NCBI RefSeq assembly: GCF_000143415.4
Contig: NW_003314397.1
Span: 250,034-314,033, forward strand
Source of the DNA: Selaginella moellendorffii
Taxonomy: Eukaryota; Streptophyta; Lycopodiopsida; Selaginellales; Selaginellaceae
Length of the DNA stretch: 64,000 nucleotides
Direction: 5' to 3'
Shown: piece after piece, positions 47,905 to 59,640 of the stretch
Position numbering within the stretch: the first letter of the stretch is position 1
Layout of the letters: each line of letters starts with the position of its first letter
Made by a program: the position numbers and the translations under genes
The notes under the pieces: model-generated
The model's database searches: none
Told to the model about the DNA's origin: nothing
The model's input: only the letters and a program-made list of their open reading frames with translations

Positions 47905-48365
47905 GATATTATTTCCAGCAAGATCTGCTCCTTGCGCTGCGCAGTGTTTGGCAGGCCGTGGCGATGTGGACTTCTTCTCGGAGGAGTCGTCGAACGAGAG
48001 GACTTTGGGTGATGACATTGACCCTCACCATTTTGTGACCTGTAACGGCAAGATGCTCGACTTTTGAGAGCGCTCCCATTCTCGGGCGCAGTGCCGGATC
48101 CTTGAGGTCCCCAGGAAGTTTGTGGGATATGGGTTTCGGGCGTTCAATGCTGGTTCACAACGACGATGACGAGGGAGAAGTGAAAGTGGACAACGCAGAC
48201 AGGATTTTGGTGGTGTATAACTCAGCAATTGAGAGGTGGCGGAAGTTACCATGCATTGACACCATCTGCTTGAAGGATGAAGAAACGAAGAACTATGAAC
48301 TTTACTTACATTTGTTTAATATTGATTTTCATCTTTCCAAAATGCAAAAGAGTCGATATTTGTGA
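47905..48365 (+). pseudogene. Decayed copy B of the same coding unit
   Basis: Matches copy A: VDFFSEESSNERTLGDDIDP, HHFVTCNGKMLDF then an in-frame stop where copy A has WHFDR. It continues SHSRAQCRILEVPRKFVGYG and FRAFNAGSQR, then (other frame) RILVVYNSAIERWRKLP. About 13 codons are missing after the stop. It ends within a few bases of the PRMT7 stop codon on the other strand. Confidence 0.55.
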
Positions 48366-48367
48366 CT

Positions 48368-51019
48368 TCACACCATCTGAGTGACGCTGATCTCTCCACT
48401 CTGTGAATTGAAGGACGCATTGAGCTCTAAAGTCTCAGTGACTTGCAGTGGTGTTCGGAAAAGCTTGACACCCTGCTTCCAGCACCAGCTGCCGCCTAAA
48501 AAATGACTAGTCAGGAACAAACTCGTTGAGATGAGATCTTACTCACTTGGATTTACATGTCCCGTTGAAAGTACCAAATCTTTGTTCTCGGGATCCATCA
48601 CCCAGTCCATCCACAGGACAACTCCATGGCAAAGTCCACTCTTTACAAAGGTAACCTGTGCTAAATGCCGAAAACGGTCAGTGGTGCCATGCCACCTAAA
48701 ATGACTAACCTTTGCAAATACACTTAGACTGTGAATTTCCTCACGCATGTTGAACTCGAGCAGTGGAAACGGTTTTGTCAATGACTGACCACAACACAAA
48801 ATTCGAGTTAAGCCCCTTGTTTCACGTAAAAAATACAAACCTCATGTCGTCCACATTGCCATATTGAAAATGGTAAAATTGGACTGTCTTGGCCATCTGG
48901 AAGGTTTCCACATGCTCCAAGCATTGAATTAACTGAGCTGTGGTCAAACCCTTCAACGCCTTCAAGGCAACAACGGCTTTGCCACAAATCCTGTTTTTAC
49001 AAAAAGTGAAATCCTTTTGACGTCTCAAAAAAACTTACAGGAAGATAACAAGCCATCCCATAGAGAATTCCAAGGCAAGGAACTATAATAGGATTCTCTG
49101 ATAGCAACGGACTTAGCGTCGTTCTCTCGTACCTGGAATCTCACTGCTTTAAACGACTTCCAACTCATAAGAAAACGAAAACTAACCAAAACCGCAGCTG
49201 CTTCCACGGCAACGCATGCTCGTACGTGGCATAATAAGGCTCTGCTAAAAGAACATCCACCTGTTGCGAAAAGAAAGAAACCCGTCAATATCCAATGGAC
49301 TTGCAAGACTGTATACTTTATGTCCCTTGAAATCGTCCCTGGTGAGATGCTTGACATCTTTGTGTATTATAGACAACTTGCTCGCGACGCTCGCCAAGTA
49401 CTTCAAGCCATCTCTTCTACAGCCTGGGAACAACCCAGCCACATGGCAGGATCCATGTACTGTAGATAGAGCACACACGGCGCTCATCAGACCGTCATCC
49501 AGAATGAGACAGTTTCCAACTTCTCGCTCTCCAAGCTGGACATAAAAGAAAAAAGAAAAAAATGAGCAAGAACAGATTCAAAGGGAACTTACTTACAGCT
49601 TTCTGAATGGCAGAACGTATGATAGAACGCCTGCTACCGTCCCCAAGCATGCAACACCTTTGTGGGCTCAGCTTGAAACCAGACGCAAAACTATTGCAGC
49701 GTCCACCACCATTGATGTCATACCGCACTGAGGTTTCATCGTGGCTGACTACGAGGCAAAGCTCTGAGTGCTGCTCCACCGAAATACCTTGTCCAGGAAG
49801 AAACCAGACACATTGTTTCCAATGGTCACACCAATCACTTGCTCCTGAGAATTACCCTCTTAGAAGGAGCTACTAAAAGAATCAAACAGGAAAACAAACC
49901 TTTGACCCAACGAGGAGCAGTTGAGTAGCAAATCAAGCCATCTTTGTCAAGCTGCAGCACCCACCTTGTCAAGTTCAATCAGAGAGGAAAGCGAAAGCGA
50001 ATCTGAGCAAGTTTCGTACCATGAAACTATTGCGTGAGCAGTCCCAGACATGTTGACATGCACGGCTCGAGTAAATTGTCCACACACATCTGGAGCTCTA
50101 TAAAAGTCAAGAGTGAAAGCTTCAAACGGCTCAGAAAGCTGCAACACCACGGGTTTTTGGTAACTTGTAAGAGAACTCTACTAAATTACCAGCTTGATAC
50201 CGGGGATTTCATCTACGTGAAACGCATGTTGTCTGTGCTTGAAATAAGAGTAGAAATCCTCGGGAGAAAAAGCCATTCCGTCCTGCAGCTGAGCTTCTAC
50301 TCCTTGAAGGTCGTGAAATCTCCACAGAAAGTCGCACTCGACCAGCTAAGAAAAAGTTGTAAACTCCATCGATTGGAAAAGAGACTTTACAATACCTGCG
50401 CATACACAGTAGCTCGATATGGCACTGTTGCAGCATTAGGCTGGAGTAAATGCTTGTGAGCGTGCCTCAAGCTTGGAATTATTCCTTCTCCAAGCAACTC
50501 CGAGTCTAAAATCTCACACACCTGGAGAGATACTTAGTAGAAGAGTCCAGCGGAAGAAGAACGTACCAATGCATCGGCTCTGCTGGAGATGTCCACCCCG
50601 ACTTTGATCTCATCCGAGCGCATATGGAGCAGCTTGATCGCTCCCATCGTCCCATTGTCTCGGCAAACTTTGCGAGCCAGCTTGTACATTGGAAGAAACG
50701 ATTCGCAAGCAGTCACCTGGCACTGCTTTTCCATTGCCCGCCAAGCCATCATCGACAAGAGCCCACTCCCAGCACTGCCAAGAATGCATCTATCTAGCTC
50801 AGCAAAGAAGGATCTCTAACCTTACCCAATGTCAAGGACATGGCCGTGGCGGCCGAGCTTCGCGATTGCGGAAGAGAATGCCGTGTTCCTGGCACGATCA
50901 TTCAGCATATCAAGGTACAAGCTCTCCGCCAAAGCATCGCTCGCATCGCCATCGTCTCCATCGCTGACGAGAATCCATTCGCTCTCGCCCGTGAGCGCAT
51001 TCACGCGCTGCTGGAGCAT
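48368..51019 (-). CDS. PRMT7: Protein arginine methyltransferase 7
   Basis: Type III arginine methyltransferase (monomethylation) with two tandem methyltransferase modules, the second degenerate. Fourteen exons (51019-50826, 50774-50567, 50521-50396, 50345-50190, 50138-50020, 49964-49900, 49844-49597, 49535-49317, 49260-49187, 49132-49039, 48990-48841, 48784-48710, 48655-48547, 48495-48368) give 654 residues. SAM motif I spans the first junction (VLDIGAGSGLLSMMA). The acidic motif is VTACESF, and the double-E region is CEILDSELLGEGIIPSLRHA. Family stretches follow: LVECDFLWRFHDL, FYRAPDV, AIVSWWVLQLD, HWKQCVWFLPGQGISV, LEDDGLM-type LILDDGLMSAVCAL, LPDLWQSRCCLEGVEGFDHS, IWQCGRHE and the C-terminal HGVVLWMDWVMD. 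A decayed partial copy lies 9 kb away. It shares a 37-bp head-to-head start region with a PPR gene. Confidence 0.94.
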
Positions 51020-51056
51020 TCCCTCGCTAAAACCCTAAACTCAAGATAGTAAATGA
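51020..51056. promoter_or_regulatory. 37-bp head-to-head start-codon interval
   Basis: Only 37 bp separate the PRMT7 ATG (minus strand) from the PPR ATG (plus strand), including AAAACCCTAAACTC, a telo-box-like AAACCCTAA word typical of plant housekeeping and translation gene promoters. The core promoters must overlap the opposing transcription unit. Confidence 0.6.
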
Positions 51057-53030
51057 ATGAATCACTACAAAACTAGGAGGCAGGAGTGCTTGGAGTTCAT
51101 CCAAAGCTCTGCAACTCCCTCTCAAGCGCTCCAAGCTCACTCCAGGATCCAATCCATCCTCAAAGATCCGAGCAACGACATCTTCCTTTGCAACAAGCTG
51201 ATCGAGATGTATGGGAGGTGTTCTAGTGTCTCTAATGCCCGCCGCGTCTTTGACTCGCTCCACAGGAAAGATTCCTTCTCCTGGGATCTCCTGCTCATTG
51301 CCTACGTGCGGAACGGGCTTTTGGAGGAAGCCCAGAGAATCTTTGCGACAATGCCTCACAAGAGCGTCATTCCTTGGAATGTGCTCTTGGCTGGATATGC
51401 CCGAACTGGGCATATGAAAGAGTGTGTGGAGATGTTCGAGGGAATGCCCGCTAGAAACGAGGTGACGTACACAACGATGATCAGCATGTATGCCCAGAGT
51501 GGAGAGGTAGAGTCTGCGATTGAGATCTTTGAGAAAATGCCAGAGAGAGACATTGTTTCGTGGAATGCCATGATCAGTGCATGCTCTGAGAATGGACGCC
51601 TGGATCTCTCCCAGCAGCTGTTTGGCAGCATTCCTTTGCGGAATGTGGCGACGTGGAATGGGATGCTCGCAGCATATGCCCGAGCCGGTCGTCTAGAGGA
51701 ATCTGCAAACTTCCTTGAAGAGATGCCAGAAAGGAACCTGGTTTCATGGACAACAATCATGGCACTGTATGCCCAAGAAGGGTATTTACAGGAATCTGAG
51801 CTTATCTTTCTGGAGGCCCCTCAGATCGACATCGTGTGCTGGAATGTAATGCTTGTTGCACATGCCCAAAACAAGCAAGGGCATCGTTGTTTGGAGATTT
51901 TCGACAGCATGCCTGAATGGGATCTTGTGTCGTGGAATGCCCTGATTTATGGTTTGGGCGAGGCAGGCAATACAGTCGGGTCACAAGAGATGTTTAGAAA
52001 GATGTCACAGCGCAACCTTGCCTCGTATAATGCCATTTTAGCAGTATATGCCCAGTCACGGCATCTTGAAGAAGCTAAAGAGATTTTCAAAGACATGCCA
52101 TATCACAACGTCTTATCGTCCAACACAATGATTGCTGCATTCTCAGAAAGCGGCCTGGTTGAATCTGCCATGCTTGTGTTTACCAAAATGGCTTTCAGGG
52201 ACATTGTATCCTGGAACTCAATGCTTGCGGCATATGCCTGCCACAATTGCATAGAGGAGTCTACGTGCTTGTTTGAAGAGATGCCACAGCGCGACCTCGT
52301 CTCGTGGACCACAATGCTACTCTTGAAAAGCAAGAGCGGGGTGTATGAAATGGTGGAGATGGAGCAACACTTCAACTCCATGCCAGAGCAGGATCTGCTG
52401 TCATGGAACACAATGCTTTCAGCATACTCTCATCATGGGCATCTGGCCAAGGCCATTAGGATGTTTGTAAGTGTCCCCCAACACGAATCAGCTACATGGA
52501 ATACCCTGTTGACAGCATATGCCGTGAATGGGCATTTGGACAGAGCTTTGAAGCTGCTGGCCCAGATTCCCGAGCCTGACCTGATTTCATATGCTGCGAT
52601 GCTGGCAGCCCTAGCTCATGCGGGTAGATCACTTGAGGCATTGGAACTGTTTGATTCGCTCAAGATGCTCCACCTCCCCGACTTGACGTGCTTTGTTTTG
52701 GGTCTTGTGGCGTGCAGCCATACTGGAAACGTGAGGCGAGGAAGGCAGTGCTTTGCTTCAGTTGTAGCAGACTATGGCATGGAGCCAAGCAAGCAGCACT
52801 ATAGATGCTTTGTGGATCTGTTGGGCCGGTCAGGACACCTGAACGAGGCAGAAGAGCTCATTGCAAACATGCCATACTTTCCAGATGTTTTGGAGTGGAC
52901 TAGCTTGCTTGGGGCGTGCAAAAGCCATAGAGTCTTACAGAATGGTGGACGTGCAGCAAATATGGTATTGAGTATGAATCCAAACGAGGGAGGAGCATAC
53001 GTATTGCTGTCTACACTTGTCAACCGGTAA
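51057..53030 (+). CDS. PLS-class PPR protein, short E-like end, no DYW domain
   Basis: Intronless, 657 residues. From about residue 40 to 560 it is an almost unbroken run of 31-residue S-type repeats (VSWNAMISACSENGRLDLSQ, ATWNGMLAAYARAGRLEESA, VSWTTIMALYAQEGYLQESE, LSWNTMLSAYSHHGHLAKAI), ending with LACSHTG-type L2/S2 units and an E1-like end (EWTSLLGACKSHRVLQNGGR, GGAYVLLSTL). It stops before a full E2 or any DYW domain, so editing would need a DYW partner in trans, or it has another RNA role. An upstream out-of-frame ATG at 51053 opens only seven codons. The N-terminus is basic (NHYKTRRQE) without a clear transit peptide. Its stop is 45 bp from the convergent MED13 stop. Confidence 0.92.
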   Translation: MNHYKTRRQECLEFIQSSATPSQALQAHSRIQSILKDPSNDIFLCNKLIEMYGRCSSVSNARRVFDSLHRKDSFSWDLLLIAYVRNGLLEEAQRIFATMPHKSVIPWNVLLAGYARTGHMKECVEMFEGMPARNEVTYTTMISMYAQSGEVESAIEIFEKMPERDIVSWNAMISACSENGRLDLSQQLFGSIPLRNVATWNGMLAAYARAGRLEESANFLEEMPERNLVSWTTIMALYAQEGYLQESELIFLEAPQIDIVCWNVMLVAHAQNKQGHRCLEIFDSMPEWDLVSWNALIYGLGEAGNTVGSQEMFRKMSQRNLASYNAILAVYAQSRHLEEAKEIFKDMPYHNVLSSNTMIAAFSESGLVESAMLVFTKMAFRDIVSWNSMLAAYACHNCIEESTCLFEEMPQRDLVSWTTMLLLKSKSGVYEMVEMEQHFNSMPEQDLLSWNTMLSAYSHHGHLAKAIRMFVSVPQHESATWNTLLTAYAVNGHLDRALKLLAQIPEPDLISYAAMLAALAHAGRSLEALELFDSLKMLHLPDLTCFVLGLVACSHTGNVRRGRQCFASVVADYGMEPSKQHYRCFVDLLGRSGHLNEAEELIANMPYFPDVLEWTSLLGACKSHRVLQNGGRAANMVLSMNPNEGGAYVLLSTLVNR

Positions 53031-53075
53031 AAGAAGCCCATATGTACATAGTTAATCATCGTACAGGTAGTGTCT

Positions 53076-56000
53076 CTAGCTAGCGGTGGCGGCGGCGGTG
53101 GCCGTGGTAGCAGTGGGCGATAGCTCCGCCGCCGCCTCCATGTAACCCAGTAGCTTCTCCAGCCGCTGCGCTACGTCGCAGTGGTAAGGCAGCGGTCGGC
53201 GGCGGTGGAGATACATGGGACTGATGGTCAGCCATGACAGGCCATAAAACTCGGCTCCAAGTTGCTCTAGAACGTAGCGGATTTGCTGCTTGATGCCGCT
53301 GCTGCTCCCTTGCTTTCCTGTGCTGGCACTGCTCCCGCTAGTGTTGCTGCTACTACCGGCGTTGTCACACAAGCCATTCCCACCCAGACGCATTCCTTGC
53401 GTCTCCTGCCGAGCCTTGGAGGAGCCAAAGTGTGCTACGAGACCGATCTGGAGCGTGCTCGGCCATTCCTCCTCCATGGAAACTTGAGCAACCTCGGCTC
53501 GTAGAGCTGTGGTCGGGCCGGAGATGACATAGCCGGATGCAACGGGAGAGACGGAGCCTCTGCTCTGGATCCACTGTCCAAATGCCGGGACGTTGACTTT
53601 GTTGCTAGCCACCGAGTCTGACGAGGAGAGCGAGCGTAAACCGTGAGCGGGAATGAAGAGGTAAGCCCCGTTAAGAGAAGCGATTGTTTTTGCCATGCCA
53701 AAACCGGAGGCTAGTCCACTCGAGCTGGCTACGGACCATGTCGAAGCTGCTGGAATGAAAACTTCAGTCAGCGAATAGTTGGATACGAAGGAAATTCCAG
53801 CTTACCAGCAGATTCGGCGAGGCTCAGCACCTGCAATGATTCGTCACCAGACACCGTTGCCAAGGTCACACCGGCAAGCTTCCCAGCATGGAAGTTGATC
53901 TCCGGCTTTGGGAGTAAGCCGCGCGAAACAAAAGACGACGACGAACCTGGAGACGATGGAAATCCCACGACTGCGCTCACATTTCTCTGCTGGGACAAAG
54001 AGCTAGCATCACCGCCGCTGTCCGGACGAATCACCACGGGCCATACTCTGGATTCATCTCCCGCGATGTTCATAAACACGCGTTGCCATTCTGGAGCATG
54101 GTCGAGGATCAGTTAGCTTGATAAGAAAAAGTATAACTTGATCATACCTTGGTACTCGGTTTCATACAGATCACCCATACGGGTGACGGTAACTGTGTGG
54201 CCCCTGTTGCCTGCCGTTCGAGACATGGTTGCCAAGAGCTGCTGACCCTGTTGCATTACCTGACTAAAGAGCTGACAGAGTTCTTTGGAGCAGTCATCCT
54301 TATCCTGCGTGCACCGGGGACTAGGAAATACGTTCACGTCCAGCATCTTCCCTTGGGAATCTATCCAGACGGCGATCAGCCACAGCCAGTTGCTCGTCCA
54401 CGAATAACAGCAGTGAAAAGAGAGTGGCTGGCTGCTAGTCCTGGAGACCCCGTCCGCTACACTGCCAGTGTCTGGTATCCCAAAACTCTGTGTCGAAACC
54501 TCTTCTGTTCTGGCTTTGGTCAGTTGTCCCATAGAGTGGTCCAATATACAACCATCCGCGAGAATAAACAGAGGCTCGTATAAGAGTCGGAATGGTGCTG
54601 GCGGACCGGAAGCAGACGTTTCCAATAGCCTGGAAGAAGACCATGACTTGTCCCAGCGTAAGTTTCCAGTGTCCAGTAATGAGACATTCCGACAGTCTTT
54701 CCATGTCATCGCAGTATTGCTCTGCAAACCCATACGGGATTTAGATGCAAAGCCATATTGTTGCGTATCTTCAGCAGCTTTGTATGGTATACGACGCAGC
54801 TTGTTGTATACTGCAAATGATAGCTCCTTCAGGATGTCAAGCCCGGCTGCAGGCGAGCTACTCAACCTTATCACCGTTTCGGGAGTTACCACTTGCAAGG
54901 CTAGCCTTCCGATAGAAAATCCGGCAACTGGTTGCTTTCCATCCTCCATTGAATTTTTCCCTGAAGCCTTTTTGATGTTTAAGTTCGGTCCAATGCTCTG
55001 ACAGGTCTCCATCAGCGTTTGCAAAACCATGGAGGGCTCCGACGAAGGACTTACAACGTAAAGAACCTGCACTTGTGTGTTAGAAAATACATACAACGTG
55101 GCCATCGCATACCGTGCTGGGGCTGTTTTCATGATCAGCCTCCAGGGATACAGAATTGCCGAGGTTGAGGGATTTGCACGCTTTTCGAAGAGACTTTCGA
55201 AATTCGGAGACATCCCAGCCATTATCCATAGCCGTTATGTAGTCGTTTGCCAGATTAATAGATGAGGAACTTCCTTTAAGCTTGGAAGGAAAATCTACTG
55301 GAACGAATCCAGGTAGCAAGCGTTTGCTGACAGTTTGTGCCGTGACATTTGCTGGAATGTGTGCTCCAAGCTTGCATGCTTCATAAACTGCACAAATAAA
55401 AAAAATAAAAAATGAGGGGAATCCCAACAATGGTGGCATTGAAGACTTACCACTACTGAGTTGCTGAAAAAACTCAAGTGCGGAACACAGCAAAGGATCC
55501 AAACCAGCGCAAATAACGTAGTATGTAACCTTCGAAAACGAGTCAGTGAATTTGGAAGACTTAGCAAATGAAAAGTAAGCCTTACAGATTTCGGGTAGCC
55601 ATACGGTTCGAAAGGAGCTTTTTCCCAGTACCGCAGAGACCTTGGAGCCGTTCTTAACCAATCTTCTTGATATCTGAGACGAAGACACTATTTAGGACAG
55701 CAATGAAATGGCAAAAGAGAGAAATACCCGACGAGAAGAGTAGGCACTGGAAGCATCGCGTATGATAATGCTTGACTTTCAGCATCATCAACACACAACC
55801 TTCTCTGAGCAGCATCCTCAGCCTCTCGACCACTCCTACGAAATTCCGGAGCATGATTATCCAGATCCTGCAAAGACACTACCTTCGCCGATTGCGGAGG
55901 CGTAATAGGCTCGCCGGTTATACTGCTGACAAGGTCCTTAGAGTCAGATGGTCCTGAATGATTGTCTGTCGGAGTCTTACCCCGACACCACTCAGCCAAG

Positions 56001-59000
56001 CTCAACGGACCAGCCGCATTGATATCACTAAACGCAACACCCACAGCCTGACGCATATCTGACTGAAGAATGCTTGCTACTGTAGCAGGAGAAATCTGCA
56101 CACCACCACCGCAGAAAGCTTGGTATTGAATGAAGAAAAAAAAAAACAGACACTCACCTCGGTGATAGAAGGATCACACACATCACTTGTCCAGCTCAGA
56201 TCCTGTTGACTTAGCTTCTGCTGTAAAGTCAGCCAAGCTAATGCACCATCTCCATGCTCCCCATTCAGAGATATGTCATTGCAACAAGCTGCTTGTTGAA
56301 CTAAAAGCGGTATCAAGTCGACGATGTCCTGCATGGCCGCGTCGCTTATTTCAGACGGAGTGCCAACCTCTGGAGATGCTATATTGGAAACCGCTCCGCG
56401 GCCACCATCCGGAGGCCTTTGCTGCGGCTTTGGTAAACCAACTGGACGCCATACGCCAACCTCAACTGGCCGAGGCCCATCGTGAGATAAGTCATCCGTA
56501 TCTCCAGCAATTCTTTCAGGAACTTTCTTCCGATCAGGCTTGCGTCGTAAGCTGTCACAGGCATCTGACGAGTCCGTTATTTCAGAAGTGCATTCCTTAT
56601 GAGACGACTCTGTAAGCTTGGCATGTTCGTTAGGATGAGCACAGTACGCGAATCCTTTGACGCTGTGGAGTTGAAGTTGAAACATTGCACATTCCAACTC
56701 CGTTGCAAGTGTAGCAGCCAGTGGCCCTTGTATTCGATGGGAGTTACCAGTCTTCGCAACCAGAGTATTGTCCGTAGGCGATGTTTCACCATACTTTAAG
56801 TTGCCGAAATTGTTAACTGCTACATTTTTCCGTTCTTCAAACTCGGTCCGCCATCTAGAGTGCGCTTTACGTTCGTACGAGTCTAGCTTTGGCGTCGGTG
56901 GAGGAGTCGCTCCATAAACATAGCTTGCGGACTGAGAAGCTGAAGTTTCCTTTCTTGCATCTGGTTTGTATGCAGGTTTTCTGTCCAGCTTGTCCAGACC
57001 AGTAATATCGATAGGAGCATACTCGGAAGCAAATATCAAGGCCGCTTCGGACTTGGCCACTAGAGAAAGACCGGCAGGAACGAGAACAGGCGGTGAAGAT
57101 TCTGGTTCGCACTTCTCATCGACGACTGTGCCTGTATCCTGTTCCTTTTCCAAATCTTCCGCTTGACCCAATACCTCAAGCATAGGAAAATCCAGTATCG
57201 GTAGTCGCATTGGATCTGAAGTCTCAATAAACTGTGTTCCCGGAGTATTCGACCCATCACCGTCAAACGGGAACATGTATGATTGGGATTCCATCGTCCC
57301 TGGAGGCTACACAGCCACGAAGTGCGCGTCAGGCAAAAATCTGGTCGAAAGAAGAAGCAGCATACCTCACCGAAACCAAGCCCGTCACCTTCAAAGAAAT
57401 CTCCAAAATCTCCGAACTCCGCAAAAAAGTCTGCATCACTTTGGATGTTAACCTGATCGGTCCAGTCCCAGGGTGTCCCCGCCTGACTTGGTGCACCTTT
57501 CGTGGACTCGGCATTATTTGCTGCTGACGATGAAATCTCAGGGCTAGTTCTTCTTGCAGATTTAGAACTATTGTGCATATCATTTCCGTGTTCTCTCCCG
57601 CGCTTTGATCCCTGAAAAGCAGCGCAAGAGATAGATAAGTCGGCAGTAGCAGCAGCTTACCGGCAGACGCTTATTATCGCCATCTGGGGTGCGTCCTGAC
57701 GAAGATATCATCGTCCCATTTGGTCCAGCCAAAGTAGCGGCGGAATCTGCATCTTCCCTGTAGTCGCCATCATCATTCACATCACTTTCACTGCCCGAGC
57801 TGCCCCTACTGTCACTACTTTTGATACTGCTACCACCGCTACCGCTGCTAGTGCTGCTTTTGCTGCCATTGCTATTCAGCTTCCAAATAGTATTAGCTTT
57901 ACCCATAGCCTGTAATCTATGTCTGCACAAGATAAACATTGAGCTGCATGTCCTTAGGAGATACAAAGAGCCTTACCCTGCCAGATTTGTAAGCGGTAGA
58001 AATTTTCTTACGGAAAAGGCGTCCTCAAGCCAATGCGTTCCGGCCTGCTTTCGAAGCCAGCACCTGCCGATAATTTAAATCAATATACTTTGCGCGGGCG
58101 CCACCTCGTAAGCATACCTTTTGAGGTAAGTTCGAGCAGAGATCGGAGGCACGGTCGGAACAACCACAGCTTCCGGCGGGAAAATGAAAACCTTTTCAAT
58201 CCACTGGTTCTGATCCGTCTTGGGCTGAGACTTGCCTTTGGCTAGCTGGAACCTCATGCGAACTTCGACATACCAGCTTCGAGAGGCAAATCCTCCATTC
58301 CTCGGAGTGACTGAACTTTTGATGCTAGAGTCCTTCAGAGGTCCAGACTTGCTGCAATGGCAACAGTATTTCGAGCACTGGCTCTATCAGCCTGCATAGC
58401 AGCAAGTCCATTGTCTGCAATCTATATTCCCAGCAATGTTCTATGAATGACAATGCACAAGCATGCAGCTACTCGTTTTTACCTTTGGGATATTTGTCGA
58501 ACCAGATCTCCAGGGCAGCATCCAGTGAGCCATCCCGTCAGACCATAGGGTGCAACAACGACTACATAAACACAAAATAAAAGGAAAAAGAACATGAGAC
58601 AATCCGATCGCTTTTTGTTGCATACCAGCAGGATTCTCTATCGATGGTGTAGAAGAGGTCAGATGCTGCGTAAGTACAGCTCGAACATCTGACGCTGCCA
58701 AAGGCCTCATTCGTCTGCATCGATAACACCAAGTTAGAGCATCCCATGCGGTACAGACGAAGCCTAACCTTCTGGAAATGCGCAAGTGGAGAAACACGCC
58801 TTCTTCACTCGCAAAAAACGTAGCTTCACAAGACGGAAGTGTTCGTCTGCCAAGTAGTTTGGATTCATAAGAGCAGAGAGACGCGACCAAACCGAACCCC
58901 ACCTGAAGTCTGAATCATCTGCGGTGTATCTCTTGCACTTGACAAACATATCACCGAAACGAACGTAAGCAAAAGCACCCAGCGCCCTGCTCAGGGAATA

Positions 59001-59640
59001 CAAATGCATAAGCTAAGGCCAGAGCTACAAAAATTACTACTTCACCTTTCAAAGCGATTGCGAAGGGCTTGGCATAAGGCTGCTGTCACTTCCGTCGACG
59101 TCCCGGGACAGGTCCACACTCCGGATTTTAAAACTGCCAAAAGAAAAGCAAAGTGGCATAAGTTCGAGCAGTAGCAAGACAAGAGCGGAGTTGGCAAAAC
59201 CTTTCAAATCCAGAGACGGCCTGCTGTCAATGTGACGCCCGGGTAAAAAGAGCCACAGTTTGAGCTTTTGGCCTGCAGCAAAAGACACAGAAAGAAACTC
59301 AGTAAATGGATCCAAGCCTCGAGTTTCACTGGCCTTTGTCTTGTGACGAATAAGTCCATGAACTAAGTCGTCCTTCATTCTGGAGCTCAATGTGTGCTGC
59401 GAGGAGCTGCTTAGCGAGCTTATCTTCGCTGCATTCTTGATTCTTCCTGCTCGCGAGGAAAGCGTTACACTAGGCTACATTCCTGTTTGTCTAATCACTC
59501 TTACCTCTGGGAATCGTCCGCAACGAGCTGAAACCACGAGACTTCTTGCAACCCGCCCTGTAAAACCGGCATTCATCAGCAACGACAGCTCCAACCGCGA
59601 CAGCAGCGCTTACAATTCGGAAGACATTGGTGAACATCAT
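53076..59640 (-). CDS. MED13: Mediator CDK8-module subunit MED13
   Basis: Large scaffold that docks the CDK8 kinase module on core Mediator. Twenty-two exons (59640-59614, 59557-59505, 59446-59334, 59272-59201, 59133-59046, 58986-58903, 58846-58769, 58714-58626, 58561-58483, 58421-58379, 58332-58118, 58063-58012, 57909-57661, 57611-57366, 57306-56158, 56095-55728, 55673-55586, 55529-55451, 55387-55113, 55066-54148, 54090-53806, 53749-53076) give 1774 residues. Hallmarks: N-terminal FTNVFRIGGLQEVSWFQL, ELQNEGRLSSWTYS, KLKLWLFLPGRH, ATFFASEEGVFLHL, LTGCCPGDLVRQ, QWIEKVFIFPPEAVVVP, DWTDQVNIQSDADFFAEFGD, ALSYAMLPVPTLLVGYQEDW, a MID/PIWI-like C-terminal half, and the end LPYHCDVAQRLEKLLGYMEA. Exon 3 ends at a GC donor. 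The short exon at 58421-58379 and the start of the next one are the least certain parts. A Ser/Gly run lies near the RNA-polymerase-facing linker. Confidence 0.92.
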
